From assembly GCF_019090095.1 (NCBI RefSeq), contig NZ_JAGQFP010000001.1, positions 620,001 through 684,000 on the forward strand: a DNA stretch of 64,000 nucleotides, read 5' to 3'. Position 1 is the stretch's first letter; every line of letters begins with the position of its first letter. Position numbers and translations under genes: made by a program. The notes below the pieces were generated by a model that searched no databases, was not told the DNA's origin, and saw nothing but the letters and a program-made list of their open reading frames with translations. The stretch comes from Stutzerimonas stutzeri. Lineage in GTDB: Bacteria; Pseudomonadota; Gammaproteobacteria; Pseudomonadales; Pseudomonadaceae. Of this stretch, positions 54,765 through 63,119 are shown in pieces.

Positions 54765-56417
54765 ATGCTCAAAGGTACGATGCAGCAGGCCCCGCTGATG
54801 ATCAGCGGCATCCTCACCCACGCCGCCCTCGCCCATGGCGACCGCGAGATCGTCTCCCGGCTGGTGGACGAACCCATATGGCGCTACGACTACGCCGGAC
54901 TCGCCACACGCGCAGGCCAGGCGGCCTCGATGCTGCGCAGGCTGGGCGTCAAATCCGGCGACCTCGTCTCGTCGATGGCCTGGAATACCCATCGTCACTT
55001 CGAGCTGTTCTTTGCCGTCCCGGGCATCGGCGCCGTGCTGCACACCGCCAACCCGCGGCTGTCGGACGACCAGATCATCTACACCCTGAACCACGCCGGC
55101 AGCGGCGTACTGCTGTTCGATCGCAGCTTTCTCGCGGTCGTCGAGCGGGTTCGGCCCCGGCTCGAACATATCCATACCTTCGTCATGCTTTCGGATGCCG
55201 AACGCACCGAGCCCGGCGAAGTGGGTGCGCACAGCTACGAAACGCTGATCGCGCGAGAAGAACCACTCACCGACTGGCCGCAGTTCGACGAGCACGCCGG
55301 CGCCATGCTCTGTTACACCTCCGGTACCACCGGCAACCCGAAGGGCGTGGTCTACAGCCATCGCTCCGTCGTGCTGCACGCCATGGCCGCGGGCCTCACC
55401 GGCGCTTTCGGCTTTTCCGCCTTCGACTGCATCATGCCCTGCTCTTCGCTCTACCATGCCACCGCCTGGGGCGTGCCCTTCACCGCGGCCATCAACGGCT
55501 GCAAGTTCGTGCTGCCGTGCGACAAGATGGACGGCGCCAGCCTGCAGGAGCTGATCCAGACCGAGGGCGTGACCTTCTCCGGTGGCGTGCCGACCATCTG
55601 GACCATGTACCTCAACCATCTGGAGCGCACCGGCGAAGACACCGGCCGGCTCAAGTGCCTGGTGATCGCGGGCTCGGCGGTACCCAGGGCACTGGCCGAG
55701 AAATTCGAGACGAAATACGGCGTCAGCGTCCGCCAGCTCTGGGGCATGACCGAAACCAGCCCGCTCGGCGTCGTCGCCACCCCGACGCCCAAGCTCGCCG
55801 CCATGGGCGAAGCGGCCACCAACGAGGCCATCTGGACGCGCCAGGGCCGCCTGCAATTTGGCATCGAGCTCAAAATCGTCGACGAAGCGGGCAATGAGCT
55901 GCCGCATGACGGCGTCAGTTCCGGTGCCTTGCTGGTACGCGGCCCGTGGACGGTCGAGCGCTACTTCCGCAGCGACACCAGCGCGCTGGACAAGGATGGC
56001 TGGTTCGACACCGGCGATATCGCCACCCTAGACCCCAACGGCTACATGCGCATCACTGACCGCAGCAAGGATGTGATCAAATCCGGCGGTGAGTGGATCA
56101 GCTCCATCGACATTGAAAACATTGCCGTGGCCTGCCCGGGCGTGCGCATCGCCGCGGTGGTCGGCGTTCCCCACGAGAAATGGGAGGAGCGGCCGATCCT
56201 CATCATCGAAGCCCACGATGATGCCGAGGTCTGCGCCGAAACCGTGCTCACGTTCCTGGAGTCGCAAATTGTCAAATGGTGGATGCCCGATGCCGTGATC
56301 TTCGACAGCGTTCCGCTGACCGCCACCGGCAAGATCGACAAGAAGACCCTGCGCGACCGCTACCGCGACCATCTGATCGAGCAAGAAGAAAGCAAGGCCG
56401 GCGCGGCGAGCCTGTAG
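54765..56417 (+). CDS. Fatty/branched-chain acyl-CoA ligase (AMP-forming)
   Basis: The 550-residue ANL enzyme shows the P-loop CYTSGTTGNPKGVVYSHRS, motif WGMTETSPLG, GWFDTGDIATLDPNGYMRI, DRSKDVIKSGGEW and the catalytic Lys in TGKIDKKTLR. It activates an acid to its CoA thioester, probably a short or branched acid such as 2-methylbutyrate or isovalerate, given the neighbours. Expression is probably under Hfq/Crc control. It is separated by a hairpin (56421-56507) from the CoA-transferase gene. Confidence 0.9.
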   Translation: MLKGTMQQAPLMISGILTHAALAHGDREIVSRLVDEPIWRYDYAGLATRAGQAASMLRRLGVKSGDLVSSMAWNTHRHFELFFAVPGIGAVLHTANPRLSDDQIIYTLNHAGSGVLLFDRSFLAVVERVRPRLEHIHTFVMLSDAERTEPGEVGAHSYETLIAREEPLTDWPQFDEHAGAMLCYTSGTTGNPKGVVYSHRSVVLHAMAAGLTGAFGFSAFDCIMPCSSLYHATAWGVPFTAAINGCKFVLPCDKMDGASLQELIQTEGVTFSGGVPTIWTMYLNHLERTGEDTGRLKCLVIAGSAVPRALAEKFETKYGVSVRQLWGMTETSPLGVVATPTPKLAAMGEAATNEAIWTRQGRLQFGIELKIVDEAGNELPHDGVSSGALLVRGPWTVERYFRSDTSALDKDGWFDTGDIATLDPNGYMRITDRSKDVIKSGGEWISSIDIENIAVACPGVRIAAVVGVPHEKWEERPILIIEAHDDAEVCAETVLTFLESQIVKWWMPDAVIFDSVPLTATGKIDKKTLRDRYRDHLIEQEESKAGAASL

Positions 56418-56420
56418 AAC

Positions 56421-56507
56421 GTAGGATGGGTGCAACTCATCACATTGAGCGTCAGCCGGGACCCGCCGTAACGCTGTCAGCCGCTCGATGGGTTGCACCC
56501 ATCCTAC
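56421..56507. repeat. 16-bp perfect inverted repeat
   Basis: GTAGGATGGGTGCAAC (56421-56436) and its exact complement (56492-56507) are 55 bp apart, starting 3 bp after the ligase stop. This GTAGGATGGGTGCAA family is a known class of Pseudomonas intergenic palindromes; it probably shields the ligase mRNA 3' end. Confidence 0.8.
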
Positions 56508-56569
56508 AGATAACCATGCGGGTGAACGAATCATCCGCTTGACTCGATGCGCTATGCCTCCGGAGCTCG

Positions 56570-57646
56570 ATGTCGATGGATCAATCGCAACCTCGCCAAG
56601 GCCCTCTGCTCGGCCTGCGCGTGCTCGAATTCGCCAGCATTGGGCCCGGCCCGCACTGCGCGATGCTGCTGGCCGATCTCGGTGCCGAGGTGATCCGCAT
56701 CGAGCGCGAGGGCGGCAATGGTTGGCCCAACCCGGTGGCTGATCGTGGTCGCAAGCGCATGACGCTGGATATCCGCACCGATGCCGGACGCGAGCGCTGC
56801 CTTGCCCTGGCGGAGGGTGCCGACGTGCTCATCGAAGGCATGCGACCCGGCGTGATGGAACGCCTCGGGCTCGGTCCGGAACAGGTCCATGCACGCAACC
56901 CGCGGCTGGTCTACGGCCGCATGACCGGCTGGGGCCAGATCGGCCCCTTGGCCCAGAGTGCCGGGCACGACATCAACTACATCGCGCTGACCGGCGCCCT
57001 CGCCGCCATTGGAGGCCGTGAAGGGCCGGCGATTCCGCCGCTCAACCTGGTCGGCGACTTCGGCGGCGGCTCGCTGTATCTGGCGTTCGGCATCATGGCT
57101 GCACTCTGGGAACGAGAGCGATCGGGCCAGGGACAAGTGGTCGACGCCGCCATCGTCGACGGCGTGTCCTCGCTGATGACCTTCTTCGCCGGACTGCTGC
57201 CCAGCGGCGCGATTTCCCTCGAGCGCGACCGCAACCTGCTCTCCGGCGCCGCCCCGCATTACCGCTGCTACACCTGCGCCGATGGTCGCGAAATTGCCAT
57301 CGGGCCACTGGAGCCACAGTTTCTTGCCGAGCTGATGAAGCGTATCGGCGCCTCAGAGAGCCTGCTCGAAGGTTGCGCCAATCCTGACCATTGGCAGGCA
57401 CAAAGCGAACAGCTCGCCACCCTCTTCGCCAGCCGCACCCAGGCCGACTGGTGCGCCCTGCTTGAAGGCACCGATGCCTGCTTCGCCCCGGTGCTGACCC
57501 TCGAAGAAGCCGCGCAGCACCCGCACATGCAACAGCGCGGCGTGTATCGCGACATCGACGGCGTCCTCCACGCTGCACCCGCGCCGAGATTCTCCCGCAC
57601 CCCCGGCACGATTCTCCCCTCGCGCAACGCGGAAGGTTGGGACTAG
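56570..57646 (+). CDS. CaiB/BaiF-family protein, probably 2-methylacyl-CoA racemase
   Basis: The 358-residue class III CoA-transferase-fold protein has GLRVLEFASIGPGPHCAMLL, ADLGAEVIRIEREGG and YGRMTGWGQIGPLAQSAGHDINY, where the racemase His and Asp lie (AGHDINYIALTG). This resembles alpha-methylacyl-CoA racemase, which interconverts (R)- and (S)-2-methylacyl-CoA so that both can be beta-oxidised. It follows the ligase. A CoA transferase with another substrate is the alternative. Confidence 0.83.
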   Translation: MSMDQSQPRQGPLLGLRVLEFASIGPGPHCAMLLADLGAEVIRIEREGGNGWPNPVADRGRKRMTLDIRTDAGRERCLALAEGADVLIEGMRPGVMERLGLGPEQVHARNPRLVYGRMTGWGQIGPLAQSAGHDINYIALTGALAAIGGREGPAIPPLNLVGDFGGGSLYLAFGIMAALWERERSGQGQVVDAAIVDGVSSLMTFFAGLLPSGAISLERDRNLLSGAAPHYRCYTCADGREIAIGPLEPQFLAELMKRIGASESLLEGCANPDHWQAQSEQLATLFASRTQADWCALLEGTDACFAPVLTLEEAAQHPHMQQRGVYRDIDGVLHAAPAPRFSRTPGTILPSRNAEGWD

Positions 57647-57728
57647 ACCTGTCTGTATGCCTCCGTCGCTGGCAACCTGAAACCGCCCCGGTTGTGGCGC
57701 GTCCCCATAACCCCACCGCAACCACCTA

Positions 57729-58093
57729 CGACCCGCTCCCGCACGTCATCCCGGTCGCAGCCAGAGGCAGCTCCTACAGAAGCCCAACGCAACCACCTGT
57801 AGGAGCAGGTTCTACCTGCGACCCGCTCCCACACGTCACCCCGGTCGCAGCCAGAGGCAGCTCCTACAAAAGCCCAACGCAACCACCTGTAGGAGCAGGT
57901 TCTACCTGCGACCCGCACCCGCACGTCACCCCGGTCGCAGCCAGAGGCAGCTCCTACAAAAGCCCAACGCAGCCGCCTGTAGGAGCAGGTTCTACCTGCG
58001 ACCCGCTCCCACACGTCACCCCGGTCGTAGCCAGAGGCAGCTCCTACAACAGCCCAACGCAACCACCTGTAGGAGCAGGTTCTACCTGCGACC
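57729..58093. repeat. Four tandem 90-bp units with TGTAGGAGCAGG hairpins
   Basis: CTGTAGGAGCAGGTTCTACC starts at 57797, 57887, 57977 and 58067, an exact 90-bp period. Between them lies the complement (GCAGCTCCTACA), so each unit forms a hairpin of GTCGCAG...CTCCTACA against TGTAGGAG...CTGCGAC. Units differ at only a few positions. The array lies between the converging CaiB-type and acyl-CoA dehydrogenase genes. The 90-bp period keeps a spurious frame open (57637-58194). Confidence 0.92.
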
Positions 58094-58136
58094 ACGCGCC
58101 CGCACGCTACTCCGGTCCGGTGCGTCGCAGGGCCGG

Positions 58137-59270
58137 TCACTCACCCAAATTACGCGCGATCACCAACCGCTGGATATCGCTGGTGCCTTCGTAGATCTGG
58201 CACACCCGCACATCGCGATAAATGCGCTCCACCGGGAAGTCCTGCAGATAGCCGTAGCCGCCTAGCGTCTGGATCGCCGCCGAGCAGACCTTTTCAGCCA
58301 TTTCGGAGGCGAACAGCTTGGCCATGGAAGCCTCGACCAGTGCCGGCTGGCCGGCTTCGCGCAGGGCCGCCGCGTGCAGCACCATTTGCCGCGCAACAGC
58401 AATCTGCGTGGCCATGTCGGCGAGGCGGAAGGCGACGGCCTGGTGTTCGGTAAGCGCCTTGCCGAAGGCTTCACGTTCGCGGGCGTAGTCGCGGGCGGCT
58501 TCGAACGCTGCGCGGGCCATGCCGACCGCTTGAGCGGCAATGCCGATACGGCCACCTTCCAGATTGGCCAGGGCGATGCGGTAACCCTCGCCCTCCTCGC
58601 CCAGGCGCTGGGACTCATGCACGCGCATGTCCTCGAACGCCAGTTGGCAGGTATCCGAGGCGTGCTGTCCGAGCTTGTCCTCGACGCGCACCACCTGATA
58701 ACCGGGCGTGTCGGTCGGCACGATAAAGGCGCTGATACCGCGCTTGCCGGCGTCCGGGTCGGTCACGGCGAAGACGATTACCGTACCGGCGTGCTGGCCC
58801 GAGGTGATGAACTGCTTGGCGCCGTTAAGCACATAGCCGTCACCGTCTCGCCGCGCACGGGTGCGCAGGCTGCTGGCATCCGAGCCGGCATGGGGTTCGG
58901 TCAGGGCAAAGGCGCCGATCTGCGCACCGCTGGCCAGCGGCGTCAGGTAGCGCTGCTTCTGCTCCTCGTTGCCAAAGCGCAGGATCGGCACGCAGCCGAC
59001 CGAGTTGTGCACGCTCATGATGGTCGAGCAGGCACCGTCCCCGGCCGCGATCTCTTCCAGCGCCAGCGCATAGGCGATATAGCCGGTCTCGCTGCCGCCC
59101 CACTGTTCGGGGCAGAGCATGCCGAAAAAGCCGAGCTCGGCCATCTCGTCGATCGCTTCAGCTGGATAGCGATGCTCGCGATCCCAATCGGCGGCGAAGG
59201 GCTTTAGGCGCTCCTGAGCGAACTGCCGGGCCATGTCGCGAATGCTGGTTTGATCTTCGTTAAGCAGCAT
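58137..59270 (-). CDS. Acyl-CoA dehydrogenase, short/branched chain
   Basis: The 377-residue protein has [48 protein letters not shown] and [17 protein letters not shown] with the catalytic Glu. It is third in the leftward SDR-thiolase-dehydrogenase operon, 9 bp after the thiolase stop. Together these enzymes fit isoleucine/2-methylbutyryl-CoA oxidation. Its paralogue at 53402 probably handles isobutyryl-CoA. Confidence 0.88.
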   Translation of the reverse strand: MLLNEDQTSIRDMARQFAQERLKPFAADWDREHRYPAEAIDEMAELGFFGMLCPEQWGGSETGYIAYALALEEIAAGDGACSTIMSVHNSVGCVPILRFGNEEQKQRYLTPLASGAQIGAFALTEPHAGSDASSLRTRARRDGDGYVLNGAKQFITSGQHAGTVIVFAVTDPDAGKRGISAFIVPTDTPGYQVVRVEDKLGQHASDTCQLAFEDMRVHESQRLGEEGEGYRIALANLEGGRIGIAAQAVGMARAAFEAARDYAREREAFGKALTEHQAVAFRLADMATQIAVARQMVLHAAALREAGQPALVEASMAKLFASEMAEKVCSAAIQTLGGYGYLQDFPVERIYRDVRVCQIYEGTSDIQRLVIARNLGE

Positions 59271-59279
59271 GACGAGTCC

Positions 59280-60470
59280 TCAGTCGAGCAGTTCGACGGC
59301 CATGGCGGTCGCTTCGCCACCACCGATGCAGATGGCCGCGATGCCCTTGCGCAGGCCGCGGTCGCGCAGTGCAGCGATCAAGGTCACCAGAATCCGCGCG
59401 CCGGACGCACCGATTGGGTGGCCCAGGGCGCAGGCGCCGCCATTGACGTTGACCTTGGCGTGGTCGAGCCCCAACTCGCGCATGGTGACCATACTGACCA
59501 CCGCAAACGCCTCGTTGATCTCGAACAGATCGACCTCGTCGAGGCGCCAGCCAGTGCGCTCGAGCAGCTTGTGGATGGCACCGATGGGCGCGGTCGGAAA
59601 CAGGTTAGGCGCGTCGGCGAACACCGCATGGCCATGAATCACGGCCTGGGGTTTCACCCCGAGCTGCTCGGCGTGGGACCGCCGCGTCAACAGCAGTGCG
59701 GCGGCACCGTCAGAGATCGAACTGGAGTTGGCCGCCGTCACGGTGCCGCCTTCACGGAATGCGGGCTTGAGCGAGGGGATCTTCTCCGGCATCGCCTTGG
59801 GCGGCTGCTCATCGTCGCGCACGGTGCGTTGTTCGCGGCCCTGGGTAACCTCCAGCGGGACGATTTCGCTGGCGAAGCGGCCACTGGAAATGGCATCACG
59901 CGCACGCTGCAGCGAGGTCAAGGCATAGGCATCCTGTTCCTCACGGCTGAAGCCATGATTCTGTGCGCAATCCTCGGCAAAGGTGCCCATCAGGCGGCCC
60001 TTGTCATAGGCGTCTTCAAGGCCGTCGAGGAACATATGGTCGAGCACCTTGCCGTGGCCCATTCGATAGCCGCCACGGGCTTTTTCCAGCAAATAAGGCG
60101 CGTTGGACATGCTTTCCATGCCGCCGGCGACGACCAGATCGACACTGCCGGCGCGCAGCGCATCGTGGGCGAGGATGGCCGCCTGCATGCCCGAGCCGCA
60201 CATCTTGTTCAGCGTGGTGGACGCGGTCGCTTTGCCCAGCCCCGCGCCGAGTGCCGCCTGACGGGCAGGCGCCTGGCCGAGGCCGGCCGGCAGTACGCAA
60301 CCCATCAACACTTCCTGCACCTGCTCGGCGGCAACACCGCTGCGTTCCACCGCCGCGCGAATCGCTGCGGCACCCAGTTCCGGCGCGCTGAGGCTTTTCA
60401 AATCACCCTGGAAGCCGCCCATGGGGGTGCGGGCCGAGCCCAGAATCACGATTGGATCGTTGTTCATCAT
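59280..60470 (-). CDS. Acetyl-CoA acyltransferase (thiolase)
   Basis: The 396-residue thiolase has the acyl-accepting Cys in NKMCGSGMQAAILAHDAL, the NVNGGACALGHPIGASGARI motif with the catalytic His, and the C-terminal Cys in CIGGGEATAMAVEL. It cleaves 3-ketoacyl-CoA; the operon suggests 2-methylacetoacetyl-CoA to acetyl-CoA plus propionyl-CoA. It follows the SDR gene by 11 bp. Confidence 0.92.
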   Translation of the reverse strand: MMNNDPIVILGSARTPMGGFQGDLKSLSAPELGAAAIRAAVERSGVAAEQVQEVLMGCVLPAGLGQAPARQAALGAGLGKATASTTLNKMCGSGMQAAILAHDALRAGSVDLVVAGGMESMSNAPYLLEKARGGYRMGHGKVLDHMFLDGLEDAYDKGRLMGTFAEDCAQNHGFSREEQDAYALTSLQRARDAISSGRFASEIVPLEVTQGREQRTVRDDEQPPKAMPEKIPSLKPAFREGGTVTAANSSSISDGAAALLLTRRSHAEQLGVKPQAVIHGHAVFADAPNLFPTAPIGAIHKLLERTGWRLDEVDLFEINEAFAVVSMVTMRELGLDHAKVNVNGGACALGHPIGASGARILVTLIAALRDRGLRKGIAAICIGGGEATAMAVELLD

Positions 60471-60481
60471 CTGTCTCCCGA

Positions 60482-61249
60482 TTATTTGGCGGCCATGCGC
60501 AGCGCGCCGTCGAGGCGGATCACTTCGCCGTTGAGCATGTCGTTCTCGGCGATATGGCGGACCAGCGCCGCGTATTCGCTGGCGCGGCCCAGACGTGGCG
60601 GGAACGGCACACCCGCGGCCAGCGAGTCGCGCACTTCCTGAGGCATGCCGGCCATCATCGGCGTCTCGAACACACCCGGGGCGATGGTCATGACGCGAAT
60701 ACCATGGCGTGCCAGTTCACGTGCCGCCGGTAACGTCATGGCCACCACGCCACCCTTGGAGGCTGCATAGGCCGCCTGGCCGATCTGCCCGTCGTAAGCG
60801 GCGATAGAAGCAGTATTGATGATCACGCCGCGATTGCCCTGGGCATCCGGCTCGCCACGGGCAATGGCTTCGGCAGCCAGACGCAGCATGTTGAAGCTGC
60901 CGATCAGGTTGAGGTTGATGACCTTGCTGAAGCTGGCCAGGCCGTGCGCGCCCTGGCGGCCGAGGATCTTTTCGCCACTGGCGACGCCGGCGCAGTTGAC
61001 CAGCCCGTGCAGGCCACCGAAATGCTCGACCGCGGCGTTGACTGCCGCTTGAGCGGCGGCTTCGTCACAAACATTGGTGACCACGGCGTGAGCGTTAGCA
61101 CCCAGCGCCTCGCTACGTTCGCTGAGCAGCTCGGCATTGATATCGGCGAGCACCACCTTTGCACCCGCGGCGACCAAGGTTTCGGCAGCGGCCGCGCCCA
61201 GGCCGGATGCGCCACCGGTGATCAGGAAAATCTTGTCTTGAATGTTCAC
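60482..61249 (-). CDS. SDR 3-hydroxyacyl-CoA dehydrogenase (HSD17B10-like)
   Basis: The GTG at 61249 (GAGGT 5 bp upstream) starts a 255-residue SDR with [30 protein letters not shown], catalytic Ser-Tyr-Lys in [21 protein letters not shown], and the inserted [11 protein letters not shown] segment found in type II hydroxyacyl-CoA dehydrogenases. It oxidises 3-hydroxy-2-methylbutyryl-CoA in isoleucine degradation. It is first in the leftward operon; the 118-bp repeat array lies directly upstream. Confidence 0.9.
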   Translation of the reverse strand: MNIQDKIFLITGGASGLGAAAAETLVAAGAKVVLADINAELLSERSEALGANAHAVVTNVCDEAAAQAAVNAAVEHFGGLHGLVNCAGVASGEKILGRQGAHGLASFSKVINLNLIGSFNMLRLAAEAIARGEPDAQGNRGVIINTASIAAYDGQIGQAAYAASKGGVVAMTLPAARELARHGIRVMTIAPGVFETPMMAGMPQEVRDSLAAGVPFPPRLGRASEYAALVRHIAENDMLNGEVIRLDGALRMAAK

Positions 61250-62075
61250 TGCACGACCTCACGAAGATGTTCGGGACGCTGCACAACCGGCGCCCGTTCG
61301 ATGAGTTCATCTTCATCAGACCAATAGCCACCGACAATGGTCGTTGCACGCAATCGCGGTGACTGTTTTGGCCAACATAGCCCCACCTGGTCTCGGTTAT
61401 CGACACACCCGTCGCAGGCAGAGCCGGCTCCTACAAAAGCGTCCGAGTTCAGGCCTGACCGCTGTAGGAGTGGGCTCTGCCCGCGACCCGGAGGTTCGGC
61501 CTCCACAGGGTGTCGGTTATCGGGCACCGGTCGCAGGCAGAGCCAGCTCCTACAAACGCGTCGGCGTTTATGCTGCCCACTGTAGGAGTGGGCTCTGCCC
61601 GCGACCCGTGGGTTCGGCCTCCACAGGGTGTCGGTTATCGGGCACCGGTCGCAGGCAGAGCCAGCTCCTACAAACGCGTCGGCGTTTATGCTGCCCGCTG
61701 TAGGAGTGGGCTCTGCCCGCGACCCGTGGGTACGGCCGCCACAGGGTGTCGGTTATCGGGCGCCGGTAGCAGGCAGAGCCGGCTCCTACAGAAGCGTCCG
61801 CGTTCAGGCCTGATCACTGTAGGAGTGGGCTCTGCCCGCGACCCGTGGGTTCGGTCTCCACAGGGTGTCGGTTATGGGCGCCGGTGGCAGGCAGAGCCGG
61901 CTCCTACAAAAGCGTCCGCGTTCAGGCCTGCCCGCTGTAGGAGTGGGCTCTGCCCGCGACCGGTGGGTACGGCCGCCACAGGGTGTCGGTTATCGGGCGC
62001 CGGTCGCAGGCAGAGCCGGTTCCTACAGAAGCGGTAGCGACCCGCGGCTAAACGACGAGGCTCGGTGAATGAACC
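61250..62075. other. 826-bp gap filled mainly by repeats
   Basis: The part next to the SDR gene (61250-61390) should hold the operon promoter; nothing specific is seen in it. The rest, 61394-62033, is the 118-bp tandem array listed separately, followed by about 40 bp to the AraC stop codon. No gene is convincing; the long frames here result from the repeat. Confidence 0.6.
61394..62033. repeat. Five tandem 118-bp units with TGTAGGAGTGGG hairpins
   Basis: CTGTAGGAGTGGGCTCTGCC starts at 61462, 61580, 61698, 61817 and 61935, a period of 118-119 bp. Each unit also carries the complement GGCAGAGCCGGCTCCTACA and GGGTGTCGGTTATCGGGC, so each can form a hairpin of about 25 bp. A sixth half-unit ends the array. 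It lies between the AraC stop and the SDR-thiolase operon. Confidence 0.92.
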
Positions 62076-63119
62076 TTAGACTGGCAAATGATGCGCTTCA
62101 TCGCCGCGAAGAATCAGCCCGCGGTACTGGCCCGGGTTGGTCCCGGTCCATTTGCGGAAGGCCTTGTAGAAGGAGCTGACGTCGGCGAAGCCGAGCCGTT
62201 CGGCGATGTCGGCATAGCTGACGCTGGCGTCCGCCAGCCAGAGCGTGGCCATTTCCTGGCGAATCTGGTCCTTGATCGCCTGGTAGGGCTGCCCGGCCTC
62301 GGCGAGTCGTCGGCGCAGGGTCGATGGGGATACGCACAGCGATTGCGCCATTCGTTCGCTGGTCGGCCACTGTTCCGCTGGCAGCTCGCGCAGCTGCTTC
62401 TTGATGTGGCTGGGCAGGCTGGTCGGGTCGCGGTATCTCACGAGGATGTTGGCCGGCGCCTGGGCCAGGAAGCCGTGCAGCTCCTGCTCGCTTCGCCGTA
62501 CCGGCAGATCGAGCACTTCAGCCGCGAAGATGATCCGCGTACTCGGACGGGCAAAGCGCAGGTTGCGCGAGAACATCACTCGATAGTCGTCGGTATAGCT
62601 CGGCGCTTCGCAGCGCAGCTCGACGGCCAGCAGCGGTATGCGTCGGCCGATCAGCCAGCAGGCCAGGCCGTGCAGCAACATCCAGAACGTGAAGTAACCA
62701 AAGGCACGCAGCGGCGTTGCGTTGGCTTTCTCCACAAGCGCTACCTCCGCCAGGCTCTCGCTGCGTTTCAGCTCGCCGCGAAAGCCCTCGAAGGTCAGCC
62801 CGAAGAAATCCAGCGCCACCCGCAACGCGCTGTCCAGCGTCGGCTGGGCCATGGCGGCGCGGCAGACGAAGGCGAAACTGCCTGCCCGCATGCGCCGCGG
62901 GTCCATGCCGAAGAATTCGTCATCGAAATGCCGCGCCAGGCGCCGCCACAGTTTGCTGTACTCGGCGACGTCGACCCGGCCGTCAGGATCGGAAAGGTCA
63001 ACCGGGGCCAAGCCCAGCTGGCGCATGAGCTGTTCCGGGGGCAGCGTTGGCGAGATTAAGGCCAGCAGCGCCTGCTCGACCAGCTGGACGGAAATCGTGC
63101 CCTTGCCGTCGCGGTTCAT
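62076..63119 (-). CDS. AraC-family regulator (OruR/ArgR-like architecture)
   Basis: The 347-residue protein has an N-terminal Arabinose_bd-type sensing domain (residues 15-210) and a C-terminal double HTH (SERMAQSLCVSPSTLRRRLA; YADIAERLGFADVSSFYKAF). It overlaps the LysR stop by 4 bp and lies upstream of the SDR-thiolase operon on the same strand, across the repeat array, so it is the likely activator of branched-chain acyl-CoA catabolism. The inducer may be an acyl-CoA or the free acid. Confidence 0.87.
   Translation of the reverse strand: MNRDGKGTISVQLVEQALLALISPTLPPEQLMRQLGLAPVDLSDPDGRVDVAEYSKLWRRLARHFDDEFFGMDPRRMRAGSFAFVCRAAMAQPTLDSALRVALDFFGLTFEGFRGELKRSESLAEVALVEKANATPLRAFGYFTFWMLLHGLACWLIGRRIPLLAVELRCEAPSYTDDYRVMFSRNLRFARPSTRIIFAAEVLDLPVRRSEQELHGFLAQAPANILVRYRDPTSLPSHIKKQLRELPAEQWPTSERMAQSLCVSPSTLRRRLAEAGQPYQAIKDQIRQEMATLWLADASVSYADIAERLGFADVSSFYKAFRKWTGTNPGQYRGLILRGDEAHHLPV

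Noticed and set aside
57637..58194. Repetitive frame over the 90-bp array
   Set aside because: It is the same artefact as in the other arrays: the period is divisible by three and the sequence is palindromic repeat DNA.
61394..62033. CRISPR array
   Set aside because: The whole unit repeats, including what would be spacers, units are palindromic over most of their length, and no cas genes are present.
61337..62068. Repetitive frames over the 118-bp array
   Set aside because: They consist of repeated hairpin units without a start signal; not a protein gene.
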